DNA from: Bog-473 sp963725895
GTDB taxonomy: Bacteria; Actinomycetota; Acidimicrobiia; Acidimicrobiales; RAAP-2
Assembly (NCBI GenBank): GCA_963725895.1
Contig: CAVSAJ010000003.1
Coordinates: forward strand, 868,001 to 932,000
Reading direction: 5' to 3'
DNA length: 64,000 bases
The position numbers and the translations under genes were made by a program. Shown here piece after piece: positions 9,438 to 17,678 of this stretch. Positions within the stretch are counted from its first letter, which is position 1. The number at the start of each line of letters is the position of its first letter. Below the pieces are notes generated by a model. That model was given only the letters and a program-made list of their open reading frames with translations, was not told where the DNA came from and made no database searches.

Positions 9438-10388
9438 ATGAACGCGGCGTACATCGTCCCCTTGGTCGGCATCACGCTCATGACGATTGGCGTCGTCGGC
9501 GTCGGGACCGCGGCCTGGCACTCGCACCGCCAGAACCAACGTCTCGACTTCATCCGCTCACTCGGCTCGGAGGCGGAGCTCTACGCGGAGTCGGTCCCCA
9601 CCATCGAGCGGGTACAGGCGCCGCTTCTCAACCGCATGTTCGGGCCGGTCGTGAAGGGGCTCCGTCACAACCTGTCACGGCTCTACCCCTCTCAGGACAT
9701 CGACCGGGTGCACGCGGATCTGCTCAAGGCGGGTCTCACCGGTTCGATGCGAGCCGAAGAGTACGTAGCGGTCCAGGTGGGATCGGTCATGTTGGGTATC
9801 GGTGTCGGTCTCGTCTCGCTGATCAGCGGCGTCGTCAGCATCAAAACGGGGCTGGCCATCCTCTTCATCCTCCCGATGCTGGGAGGTCTCGCGCCGAGCT
9901 GGTGGCTTCGCCATCGCATCAAGGCGCGTCGCGAGCAGGTGAAGAACGACCTGCCGGATCTCCTCGACCTCATGACGATCTCAGTGGCGGCCGGTCTCGG
10001 TCTCGAACAGGCGATGCAGGTGTCGTGTGCACGCTTCGAGTCCCCCGTGTGCCACGAGCTACGCCTCACGCTTCGAGAGATGGAGCTCGGCCTTTCCCGC
10101 GCCGACGCGCTCGAGAACATGAAGCTGCGTACCGACATCGACGATCTCGTGACGTTCGCGGTCGTCCTTGCGCAGGCGGACGCACTTGGGCTGCCGATCG
10201 GCCGCGTGCTACAGGCGCAGGCGGACGAGATGCGCGACAAGCGGCGTCAGCGCGCACGAGAGAAGGCCGCGAAGGTGCCGGTCAAGATCCTCTTCCCGCT
10301 CGCGCTGTGCTTCCTGCCGGCGATCATGATCATCGTGCTCGGACCCATCGTCGGCCCGATTAAGCACGCGTTGCACGGCGGCACCTGA
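9438..10388 (+). CDS. tadC: Tad inner-membrane platform protein TadC (GspF domain)
   Basis: A 316-residue paralogue of TadB. It has an N-terminal membrane helix, a paired hydrophobic segment (about 110-160) and a helical GspF domain containing LPDLLDLMTISVAAGLGLEQ, followed by ADEMRDKRRQRAREKAAKVPVKILFP and a C-terminal membrane helix, all typical of TadC. The start has GGGGAGG upstream at suitable spacing, 21 bp after tadB. It closes the contiguous apparatus genes; the next gene begins after a 191-bp gap. Confidence 0.85.
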   Translation: MNAAYIVPLVGITLMTIGVVGVGTAAWHSHRQNQRLDFIRSLGSEAELYAESVPTIERVQAPLLNRMFGPVVKGLRHNLSRLYPSQDIDRVHADLLKAGLTGSMRAEEYVAVQVGSVMLGIGVGLVSLISGVVSIKTGLAILFILPMLGGLAPSWWLRHRIKARREQVKNDLPDLLDLMTISVAAGLGLEQAMQVSCARFESPVCHELRLTLREMELGLSRADALENMKLRTDIDDLVTFAVVLAQADALGLPIGRVLQAQADEMRDKRRQRAREKAAKVPVKILFPLALCFLPAIMIIVLGPIVGPIKHALHGGT

Positions 10389-10579
10389 CCGACAAGGCAG
10401 GCTCTCTCGCACCTCGCACCGCGAAGAATTGTTCGTCGAGCGGTTCTCGCACCCGGGCTGCAATCGTGCTGCGACTGTCGTTTGACAGCGGAAGCGTACA
10501 ATGACCTGGGAGTTTCCATCGCACCGCGGTGGGAAGGATCTGCCACCGGCAACCCCGGGAGCGGAAATGAGGGGGAGGA

Positions 10580-11047
10580 ATGTCGAACACTGCCACGGCC
10601 TTGTGGCCAACCGTGCCGCCCGAACCAGCGGCTCTGGTGGGACCCGGGCCCGAGTGGACGTTCTACACGCAGGTGTCGGTGTCCGGTCCTTCGGTGTGCA
10701 CCACGGTGCACCGCGGCGAGAGCCTGCGCGGTGCTCGTGCGACCCTCACCCGTGACGACGTCGTCATCGAGTCCGACGACGACGACGACTACCGCGATCC
10801 CGATGTCACCGCGCAGCGACGCGACGAAGACCGCCAATGGGGACCGTGGTCTCTGACTCAGCGCGAGCTCGAAGTGCTCCAACTCCTCGCGGAGGGCGCG
10901 ACCAACGGTGAGATCTCGCAGCGGCTCTACATCAGCCCGAAGACGACCAAGAACCATCTTGCGGCAATTTTCCAGAAGCTGGACGTGACGAACCGCACAC
11001 ACGCGCTGGTGCGCGCCGTCGTGATGGGCCTCGTCACGATCGAGTAA
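10580..11047 (+). CDS. LuxR-type HTH transcriptional regulator
   Basis: A 155-residue protein with a C-terminal LuxR/NarL helix-turn-helix (about 92-150): LTQRELEVLQLLAEGATNGE followed by ISPKTTKNHLAAIFQKLDV. There is no receiver domain or known sensory domain. The N-terminal 90 residues are unlike known domains and contain an acidic cluster (ESDDDDDY). The start ATG follows GAGGGGGAGG. It lies between tadC and the Flp pilin gene and is a candidate for the factor reading the 24-bp element shared by the Tad operons; this link is inference from position only. Confidence 0.8.
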   Translation: MSNTATALWPTVPPEPAALVGPGPEWTFYTQVSVSGPSVCTTVHRGESLRGARATLTRDDVVIESDDDDDYRDPDVTAQRRDEDRQWGPWSLTQRELEVLQLLAEGATNGEISQRLYISPKTTKNHLAAIFQKLDVTNRTHALVRAVVMGLVTIE

Positions 11048-11073
11048 CAACAATCGGTCCACGTCACGGGCAC

Positions 11074-11097
11074 AATTGGTCCATAAAGCCTATGGAG
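11074..11097 (+). promoter_or_regulatory. Tad regulon element, copy C (faces the Flp pilin gene)
   Basis: Third copy of TGGTC-N7-CCTATG, ungapped relative to the copies at 4623-4646 and 4676-4699, 94 bp before the pilin start codon and 26 bp after the LuxR-type gene. The repeat of both sequence and distance in front of separate Tad transcripts is the main argument for function. Confidence 0.65.
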
Positions 11098-11191
11098 TTG
11101 GGAATCGGGCATACCGAAAATGTCCATGGGAACCCACTTGGTTTCGAGCAATCCCGTTCGGTGCCATTGGGGCGAGAGAGGGGAATGAAGA

Positions 11192-11425
11192 ATGACTGAG
11201 CTGTTTCTGAACGCGTTTTTCGCTGTGCGTGGCTTCCACGCTGGCATGCTCGAGCGCGCCCGGACAGAGCGCGGCGCCTCCATGGTGGAGTACGCGCTGC
11301 TCGTTGGCCTCATCGCCGTTGTCGCCGTCGTTGCGGTGGCCGCGCTCGGTGGCGGCATCAAGGGCCTGTTCAGCAGCGCCAACAACTGTGTTGGCAACGC
11401 CACGGCAGGCGGCGCCGGCTGCTAG
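11192..11425 (+). CDS. flp: Flp-type pilin (class IVb prepilin)
   Basis: A 77-residue prepilin: a basic leader ending RARTERG, then ASMVEYALLVGLIAVVAVVA, the Flp signature with Glu-Tyr at +5/+6 of the mature hydrophobic helix. Cleavage is expected after the Gly, by the A24 peptidase at 1683-2393. The leader is long for Flp (about 28 residues). Two cysteines close the short C-terminal tail (NNCVGNATAGGAGC) and could form a disulfide. The ATG at 11192 follows GAGAGGGGAA; an ATG 7 bp earlier stops after four codons. It has its own upstream element and a strong terminator at 11512. Confidence 0.87.
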   Translation: MTELFLNAFFAVRGFHAGMLERARTERGASMVEYALLVGLIAVVAVVAVAALGGGIKGLFSSANNCVGNATAGGAGC

Positions 11426-11511
11426 CTGACGCAGCGGCGTCTCGTCGCCGCTAGGCATCGACGAAAGATTCCCTAAGGGAATATTCCCCCTTCCCCAATG
11501 GGATGACGGTA

Positions 11512-11541
11512 GGGCTGGGTCGGCGTCGGCCGGCCCAGCCC
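11512..11541 (+). terminator. terminator hairpin after the Flp pilin gene
   Basis: GGGCTGGG (11512-11519) pairs with CCCAGCCC (11534-11541). The pairing continues inward through CGGC/GCCG with one wobble, giving about a 13-bp stem and a 4-base loop. It is followed by a modest T-containing tract. It separates the Tad locus from glnII. Confidence 0.6.
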
Positions 11542-11630
11542 GCTGTCGTTTCGGGGACGCTGGCCTCTGGAGGCGAGCGAAGGAGTCTCGACCGAGCACC
11601 GGGTTGGCCGTGTGTGCGGGGCAACCCCGG

Positions 11631-11656
11631 AGGGCTGGATCGTTGGATCCAGCCCT
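11631..11656. terminator. perfect 11-bp hairpin upstream of glnII
   Basis: AGGGCTGGATC (11631-11641) and GATCCAGCCCT (11646-11656) form a perfect stem with loop GTTG. No T-run follows, so it could be a second terminator or a structure in the glnII leader. The rest of 11426-11815 holds a smaller hairpin (GCGGCG/CGCCGC near 11434) but no gene. Confidence 0.45.
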
Positions 11657-11815
11657 TCGTCGCGTCCGGCCGCGGAGCGGCAGATCGCCCTCGCCCTCGC
11701 CCTGGCCGGGTCGCCCGAATTCATCCTCGGTTTACACAGCAGATACGACGGTGAAACAGGGTCCGGAGACACTGATGCTCCAAGAGATGCAAGAGCGGGG
11801 AACACAGGAGCGTGC

Positions 11816-12827
11816 ATGAGTTACCAGGCCGAGTACATCTGGATCGACGGGACCGAGCCCTCCCCGCTGCTCCGTAGCAAGACAAAGATCGTCGAGGACG
11901 GAAAGGAACCCCCGATCTGGGGCTTCGACGGTTCGAGCACCAACCAGGCTGAAGGGAGCGACTCCGACTGCGTGCTGCAGCCGGTCTTCGTGTGCCCCGA
12001 CCCGCTACGCGGCGAGAACGACAAGCTCGTCATGTGTGAGGTCCTGCTGACCGACATGTCGCCGCACCCGACCAACACGCGACGAGCGTGCCTCGAGGTG
12101 GCAGAGAAGTACGCCGGGTCTGAGCCGTGGTTCGGAGTCGAGCAGGAGTACACCTTCTTCCAGTACGGCAGGCCCCTCGGATGGCCCGAAGCCGGTTTCC
12201 CCGCTCCGCAGGGCCCGTACTACTGCGGCGTGGGAGGGGACAAGATGCCCGGTCGCGAGATCGTCGAGCGCCACACCGCGGCCTGCCAGAGGGCCGGACT
12301 GGCCATCGAGGGCACGAACGCAGAAGTGATGATGGGGCAGTGGGAGTTCCAGATCGGGATCCTTCCGCCGCCGCTCATCGGGGACCAGCTGTGGACGGCC
12401 CGCTGGCTTCTGTTCCGCATCGCGGAGGACTTCGACGTCTTCGCCACTCTCGAGCCGAAGCCGGTGCTCGGGGACTGGAATGGCGCGGGCGCCCACACGA
12501 ACTTCTCCACCAGGGCGATGCGCGAGGACGGCGGCTGGGACGCCATCATCGCCGGCTGCGAGGCCCTCGGGAAGCGAGTGGAGGAGCACGTCGCCAACTA
12601 CGGCATCGGCATTGAGAGCCGTCTGACCGGGGCGCACGAGACCGCGCGACTACAGCGAGTTCTCCTACGGCGCCTCAGACCGGGGGGCGTCGATCCGCAT
12701 CCCGTGGCAAACCGCCAAGAACAAGAAGGGATGGATCGAGGACCGCCGCCCCAACGCCAACATGGATCCCTATGTGGTGAGCCGCCTGCTGGTGGAGACC
12801 GTCTGCGAGGACGCTGCGGGCCGCTGA
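11816..12827 (+). CDS. glnII: glutamine synthetase type II (GlnII; one frameshift)
   Basis: Eukaryote-type glutamine synthetase, which makes glutamine from glutamate, ammonia and ATP in the cytoplasm. Beta-grasp N-terminus: EYIWIDGTEPSPLLRSKTK, then PPIWGFDGSST. The catalytic region includes WFGVEQEYTFF and EVMMGQWEFQIG, and GAGAHTNFST precedes HETA. After HETA (about 12645) the frame changes by one extra base; the correct continuation is DYSEFSYGASDRGASIRIPW and later EDRRPNANMDPY, ending at the TGA at 12825. Corrected length is about 336 residues, normal for GSII. CAGGAG precedes the ATG. The shift looks like a sequencing insertion. Confidence 0.88.
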
Positions 12828-12857
12828 GCCCTCCTCGCAGAGTCGAGCCCGACGGGT

Positions 12858-13808
12858 TCAGGCGGGAGGCACCGACTGGTCTGTCGGCGCGTGTGAGGCC
12901 ATGGCCGGTTCCCCCGGACGGGCGAGCGGACCGAACTGGAGCGCCGCAGTGTCTCCCTCGATGTAGCTGCTGGGGTCACCTCCGACGTCGGCCATCTCGT
13001 CCATGCCGATGGGGCCCTTGGGCCGTCCGGCGAGGAACTGTTGGATGATCGGGTTGTCCGTCGCCAGCATGTCGGCCTTGCTGGCAAACTTCACGAGGTT
13101 CGAGCGGAACAGCACACCCATGTACTCAGCGGTCCGCATGACTGACTGGATGTTGTGCGTGATGATGAAGAAGGTGGCGCCGGTCTCCCTCTGTGCGGTG
13201 ACCACGAGCTCGTCGAGATAGGCGACGCGCACAGGGTCAAGTCCCGAGTCGGGCTCGTCGAACAGGACGATCTCAGGTTCGGTCACCATGGCCCGTGCGA
13301 GACCTGCTCGCTTCTTCATGCCGCCCGACACCTCGCCGGGAAGCTTCTTCAAGTGGTCCATGAGGCCGACCAGCTCGGCGTTTCGATGGACGAGCTCGCG
13401 GATCTGCGCCTCGCCCTTCCTCGTGTGTTCGCGCAGTGGGAAGGCAATGTTGTCGTAGAGGTTCATCGAACCGAACAGCGCGCCGTCCTGGAAGAGGACC
13501 CCGAACTTCTTCCGGACCTCGTACAGGCGGCGTTCGCGCAGTCCGACGATCTGGTCGCCGTCGACCCAGATCTCACCTCGTTCGGGGCGGATCAGGCCGA
13601 GGATGTTCTTGAGCAGCACGGACTTTCCGGTGCCGGACGGACCCAAAATCGAAGTGATGCGGCCCTTGGGAACATCGAAGGTGATGTCCTCGAGGACGGT
13701 GTGGGATCCGAAGGACTTGGTCACCCCGCGCAGGGAGATGATGGGCTCGCCGGGGGCGATCCACGGCGGTGCCGCCTCGTGCTGCGTGTCCATATGAGGA
13801 GAACCCAT
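12858..13808 (-). CDS. Mce-system ABC transporter ATPase (MceG/Mkl type)
   Basis: A 316-residue ATP-binding subunit expected to energise the YrbE/Mce lipid importer. Walker A is LGPSGTGKSV, the Q-loop region reads GVLFQDGALFGSMNLYDN, the signature is VSGGMKKRAGLARA and Walker B is IVLFDEPDSGLDP. The GALFGSMNLYDN and REHTRK segments match mycobacterial Mkl/MceG, which serves Mce complexes, and the C-terminal extension ending after GPIGMDEM also fits. The ATG at 13808 has a weak GAGCGGG site; an ATG at 13793 is possible. It lies 76 bp after the sigma factor gene on the same strand, directly beside the mce operon, whereas mycobacteria keep this gene elsewhere. Confidence 0.88.
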   Translation of the reverse strand: MGSPHMDTQHEAAPPWIAPGEPIISLRGVTKSFGSHTVLEDITFDVPKGRITSILGPSGTGKSVLLKNILGLIRPERGEIWVDGDQIVGLRERRLYEVRKKFGVLFQDGALFGSMNLYDNIAFPLREHTRKGEAQIRELVHRNAELVGLMDHLKKLPGEVSGGMKKRAGLARAMVTEPEIVLFDEPDSGLDPVRVAYLDELVVTAQRETGATFFIITHNIQSVMRTAEYMGVLFRSNLVKFASKADMLATDNPIIQQFLAGRPKGPIGMDEMADVGGDPSSYIEGDTAALQFGPLARPGEPAMASHAPTDQSVPPA

Positions 13809-13884
13809 ACCCGCTCTGTGGCTTGCGCTCCTTGGGCCGAGTCGCCCGGTCCCGGCGCGCCGTGCTGGGTCGGGTCGAGAGCGA

Positions 13885-15444
13885 TCAGCCGCCGAGCAGG
13901 CCGTCGACCGTGTTGCCGAGGCCACCGAGCACGGGAGGTTCCGTGGTCGTGGTGGTAGTGCTCGAGGAGCCACTGCTCCCGCCGGAGGTGCTGGTCCCGG
14001 AGCCCGACTTGGAACCCGACGACCCGGATCCCGGCAAGACATTGCCCAGGCCGAGCCCCGATGACAGGCCGTTCACGGTGCCGGTGGCGCCACCCAGTGA
14101 GCTGCTCACACCGCTGGTCACGCCCCCGACCGTGCTGCCGACACCGCTGGGCACGCCGCCGACCGTGCTGCCCACTGCGCCGCCGACGCCACCCGTCACA
14201 CCGCCGACGACGCCGCCGACCGCGCCGCCCACGCCACTCGTGACGCCGCCGACCGTGGAGCCGAGACCGTTGGTCACGCCGTTGATCGTGTTGTTCAATC
14301 CGCCGGCGGCCTGGGTGAGGCCACCTGTGGCCTGGGTGAGCCCGCCGCCGAGACCTTCGCCAGAGCCACCCGCACCACCGAGGATCGACCCGATGCCGGC
14401 ACCGAATCCTCCGGACCCCGAGCTCGCCGACGATCCATCGTGCGGCCCAGAGCCAGATCCCGATCCCGTTCCGCCGCCCCCTCCGAGCGCGGCAGCCAAG
14501 CTGCCCACTGCGGGCGCCCCGCCGCCTCCGGCCGCTGCACTTCCTCCGCCCGAACCCCCACCGCCTGCGCCACCCGGCTCGCCGAAGACCAGTTGTGGCG
14601 CGGCGAGGGCGGAACCCGATGCACCTGGGGGAGTGCTCGGACCACCGGAGAGCGCGTGGGGTGCAATGAACGCGGCGGCGACCGCAGCGCCGGTGACGGC
14701 CATTCCTGTCATCGCGTTTCGCAGGCCTTCGCCTGCGCCACCGCTCTGGTTCTGCACACTTGCGCCGCGGTGCGCCACACGGAAGAACGCCCGGCGCAAG
14801 AGTGCGCCGGTCGCGATGAGGAATCCGGCCAGCGCTTCCTTGGACTCGGACACGACCGCAAACTCTCGCTTGAGCGCCTGGCGAGCGCGCCACAACAGAG
14901 TCTCGATGGTTCCGATCTCAACGCCTTCGTGGTCTGCGATCTGCTGGTACGTCCAGCCCGAACCCTCCCGCATGGCGAGAACGTGACGGTGCCGGGTCGA
15001 CAGCCGGTCCAGCGCCCGGTTGACCAACTCGCCGTCGACCGCGGCGAGGATGAGCTCCTCAGAGGTGTCATCGCCGACGGCTCCGACGGGATGCTGCGCT
15101 GTGAGCTCCATGTCGTCGGTGGGCGTGCTGCGCGAGCGCCGACGCAACATGTCGGTGCAGATGTTGCCGGCGATGACCGTGAGCCAGGGGTAGAAGCGCC
15201 GCTCACCGGCGAAGCGGGGGAGTGCTTTCCATGCTCGGGCGAAGGCCTCTTGCGCCGCGTCCTCCGCCTCGTGACGGTCGTTCAGACGGCGCAGGCAGAA
15301 ACGGAGGAGACGTTCGTAGTAACGCGCATAGAGGTTGCCGAACGCGGCGGAATCACCCGCTTGGCAGCGCTCCACGAGCGCGCGGTCGCGCTCTAAATCG
15401 ACGTCGTCGCAGAGACTGGTTAGCTCTTCCTGCCGAAGCGCCAA
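13885..15444 (-). CDS. ECF-type sigma factor with membrane anchor and glycine-rich repeat tail
   Basis: A 519-residue protein whose first 200 residues are an ordinary sigma-70 group 4 factor: region 2 at about 22-105 (EAEDAAQEAFARAWKAL) and region 4 at about 138-195 (LSTRHRHVLAMREGSGWTYQ, then EGVEIGTIETLLWRARQALK). A hydrophobic stretch (about 245-263, TGMAVTGAAVAAAFIAPHAL) looks like a membrane span. The last 255 residues are almost pure Gly/Ser/Val/Thr with repeats such as GSTVGGVTSGVGG, a TTTTTT run, and a closing LGGLGNTVDGLLGG. No anti-sigma gene adjoins. The tail could act as a built-in membrane tether or external sensor. It shares a transcript direction with MceG and diverges from the mce operon. 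Confidence 0.82.
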   Translation of the reverse strand: MALRQEELTSLCDDVDLERDRALVERCQAGDSAAFGNLYARYYERLLRFCLRRLNDRHEAEDAAQEAFARAWKALPRFAGERRFYPWLTVIAGNICTDMLRRRSRSTPTDDMELTAQHPVGAVGDDTSEELILAAVDGELVNRALDRLSTRHRHVLAMREGSGWTYQQIADHEGVEIGTIETLLWRARQALKREFAVVSESKEALAGFLIATGALLRRAFFRVAHRGASVQNQSGGAGEGLRNAMTGMAVTGAAVAAAFIAPHALSGGPSTPPGASGSALAAPQLVFGEPGGAGGGGSGGGSAAAGGGGAPAVGSLAAALGGGGGTGSGSGSGPHDGSSASSGSGGFGAGIGSILGGAGGSGEGLGGGLTQATGGLTQAAGGLNNTINGVTNGLGSTVGGVTSGVGGAVGGVVGGVTGGVGGAVGSTVGGVPSGVGSTVGGVTSGVSSSLGGATGTVNGLSSGLGLGNVLPGSGSSGSKSGSGTSTSGGSSGSSSTTTTTTEPPVLGGLGNTVDGLLGG

Positions 15445-15849
15445 TTTCCCATCCCTCCCCGTCCCCTTTCTGCCTCTCCTAGGAGTTCGGTCACACTATG
15501 GCTCGCCACCTCGATACCCAAGAAAGCAGCCCACCCAACAATTAAATAACCCGGGTGTGCGAATCCAAAACGACGGTTGTCGGCAATTTGATTGTCGACA
15601 AATTGATTCTGAGCAGACGGTTCATGACCTGCATCTCACCTCCTCGGTGCAGGAAGCTCCTCCAGCTCCCGGACCGTCTTTTGCACACCCCTGTGTGGGG
15701 GTAACGAGCCGGGCATGCCCGGCTTGCGGTCGGGCGCTCCGCAAGGTTGTTCGGACCTTCCCGTTTTTCTCCATGAAGGAATTGGACGGGGGGACGTGCA
15801 TCTTCGCCGTCCACGCTCATGGGGAGGGGCCTCGGAAGGGGGGACGGCG
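15445..15849. promoter_or_regulatory. divergent control region between the sigma factor and the mce operon
   Basis: A 405-bp gap with no credible gene. Its centre (about 15530-15630) is AT-rich against a GC-rich background and should hold both promoters. It contains the tandem 15-bp repeats listed separately, the perfect palindrome GCCGGGCATGCCCGGC (15708-15723), and a nearby hairpin CACCCC/GGGGGT (about 15686-15702). Both hairpins would lie in the mce leader. Confidence 0.5.
15578..15607. repeat. two tandem 15-bp direct repeats (candidate operator)
   Basis: TGTCGGCAATTTGAT (15578-15592) is followed immediately by TGTCGACAAATTGAT (15593-15607), 13 of 15 bases identical. They lie in the AT-rich centre of the sigma/mce divergent region. 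Tandem direct repeats of this size suit a regulator binding side by side, or a promoter element used twice. Confidence 0.5.
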
Positions 15850-16788
15850 TTGACGCAGACGGGTGACATGGGTGGCGTCACTCCCGAACCCGCGTCCGGC
15901 GGACCCACTGCACCCCTCTCACGTGCCGAGATGGCGCGACGCCTCGGCACCCCGAGCGGGCGACCCGGCGCCGGAGGCGCTGGTGTCCTGCCCCGCCCGA
16001 GCCGGCCGCTCAGCGACGACGGGAAGGTCGCGACCGCCATCCGGGAGACCGGCAACATGTTCGCCACCGCGTTGGAGGCGCTCCGCCAGGCCCCGCTCAA
16101 AGGCGTGCCCATGGCCGAATTCTTCGACCAGTGCTGGTTCTTGGCGCGGGTGACCACGCTGCCGCTCATCTTGCTGTCGATCCCCTTCGGCATGGTGATC
16201 GCCCTCGAGGTCGGATCCCTCCTCCAGCAGATCGGCGCGCAGTCCCAGCTCGGTGCCGCGATGGTCCTGGCCGTCGTGCGCGAGCAGGCGCCGGTGGCCA
16301 CGGCGCTGCTGATCGCGGGGGCCGGAGGGTCGGCCATGTGCGCCGATCTCGGCTCGCGGAGGATCCGGGACGAAATCAGCGCGATGGAAGTGATGGGCGT
16401 GAACCCACTCCACCGTCTGGTGCTTCCGCGGCTGCTCGCGGCCACACTCGTGGCTGTCCTGCTCGATGGAGTGGTGAGCGTCGCGGGGATCGCGGGAGGC
16501 CTGTGGTTCGGGACCCAGTCCATCCACATCACGGCGAGCAGTTTCTTCGCCACCTTCAGCGAGCTGAGCCAGATCGCCGACCTGCTGATCGCGCTCGTCA
16601 AAGCGGGCATCTTCGGCTTCATCGCGGCCATGGTTGCCTGCTACAAGGGGCTCTACTGCAAGAGCGGTCCCAAGGGCGTCGGTGACGCGGTCAACCAGGC
16701 GGTGGTCGTGACCTTCATGCTCTCGTTCTTCGTGAACTTCCTTCTCACGGTCTTCTACTTCAACTTCATCCCGCAGAAGGGCATCTGA
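15850..16788 (+). CDS. YrbE-type ABC permease (MlaE family), first copy
   Basis: A 312-residue permease of the MlaE/YrbE family that forms the membrane channel of the Mce lipid importer. The start is a TTG with AAGGGGGG six bases upstream; a later ATG at 15868 has no such site. The first 70 residues are a Pro/Gly-rich extension. The family core then contains LIAGAGGSAMCADLGSRRIR and EISAMEVMGVNP, the E-x2-A-x-EVMG motif of this family, plus five to six hydrophobic segments. The stop overlaps the second yrbE copy by one base. Confidence 0.88.
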   Translation: MTQTGDMGGVTPEPASGGPTAPLSRAEMARRLGTPSGRPGAGGAGVLPRPSRPLSDDGKVATAIRETGNMFATALEALRQAPLKGVPMAEFFDQCWFLARVTTLPLILLSIPFGMVIALEVGSLLQQIGAQSQLGAAMVLAVVREQAPVATALLIAGAGGSAMCADLGSRRIRDEISAMEVMGVNPLHRLVLPRLLAATLVAVLLDGVVSVAGIAGGLWFGTQSIHITASSFFATFSELSQIADLLIALVKAGIFGFIAAMVACYKGLYCKSGPKGVGDAVNQAVVVTFMLSFFVNFLLTVFYFNFIPQKGI

Positions 16789-17678
16789 TGGCGATCGACG
16801 CCCCGGTCAGGCCACGGACGAGCCCGCTTGCGACCGCGGGCAAGAACTTCGGCACGAAGGCGGCCGGCTTCGGTGACACCGCCCTGGGTGTGTTCGACGT
16901 GTTCGCCGCGGAGTTGAAGTTCTACCTGCGCATCCTGCGGGCCTTGCCCCGCGCGCTTCGATATCCCAAGGAGATCCTCGTCCTGATGTCGGACATCTCC
17001 CTGGGGTCGGGCGCGCTCGTCGTCGGCGGCGGCATGTTCTTTGTCGTCATCTCCATTTCCTTCTTCACGGGAACCGAGGTCGGCCTGGAGGGCTTCAACG
17101 GCCTGCAACAGATCGGGGCCGAGGCATTCACCGGGGTGATCACGTCCCTGGCCAACACGCGCGAGATCACCCCGCTCGTCGCCGGCGTGGCACTCGCGGC
17201 ACAGGTGGGTGCCGGGTTCACCGCCCAGTTGGGTGCCATGCGCATCAGCGACGAGATCGACGCGCTGGAAGTCATGGGCGTCAACAGCGTCGTCTACCTC
17301 GTCGCGACCCGGGTCTGGGCGGCCCTCATCACCATGATCCCCCTCTACCTGGCGGCGCTCTTTGCCAGTTACCTGGCATCGGAGCTCGTGGTGACGAAGT
17401 TCTTCGGGCTCTCGACGGGGACATACACCCATTACTTCAGGCTCTACCTGCCGCCGCTCGACATCTTCTACTCGTTCCTCAAGGCGATGGTCTTCGCCGT
17501 CTTGGTGACGTTCGTCCACTGCTTCTACGGGTACAACGCGAGCGGTGGGCCAGCGGGTGTGGGTGTCGCCGCAGGACGTGCGATTCGCCTCTCCATCATC
17601 TTGGTGGTCGTCGTCAACCTCTTCATGTCGCTGATCCTCTTCGGCGGCGTCAACGCCACGGCCAGGTTGGTCGGATGA
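16788..17678 (+). CDS. YrbE-type ABC permease (MlaE family), second copy
   Basis: A 296-residue paralogue of the previous gene; actinobacterial mce operons carry two such permeases as a heterodimer. The signature DEIDALEVMGVNSVVYLVAT lies in the centre, with AAQVGAGFTAQLGAMRISDE just before it. Hydrophobic segments occupy most of the rest. The ATG shares its A with the preceding TGA stop, and its own stop overlaps mceA as ATGA, so the whole set is translationally coupled. Confidence 0.9.
   Translation: MAIDAPVRPRTSPLATAGKNFGTKAAGFGDTALGVFDVFAAELKFYLRILRALPRALRYPKEILVLMSDISLGSGALVVGGGMFFVVISISFFTGTEVGLEGFNGLQQIGAEAFTGVITSLANTREITPLVAGVALAAQVGAGFTAQLGAMRISDEIDALEVMGVNSVVYLVATRVWAALITMIPLYLAALFASYLASELVVTKFFGLSTGTYTHYFRLYLPPLDIFYSFLKAMVFAVLVTFVHCFYGYNASGGPAGVGVAAGRAIRLSIILVVVVNLFMSLILFGGVNATARLVG

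Noticed and set aside
10474..10502. TTGACA and TACAAT as a sigma-70 promoter before the LuxR-type gene
   Set aside because: The two hexamers are only 9 bp apart, too close for a -35/-10 pair.
15542..15820. A 92-codon minus-strand frame in the sigma/mce intergenic region
   Set aside because: No ribosome site or motif, unusual composition, and it covers the AT-rich promoter region and palindrome.
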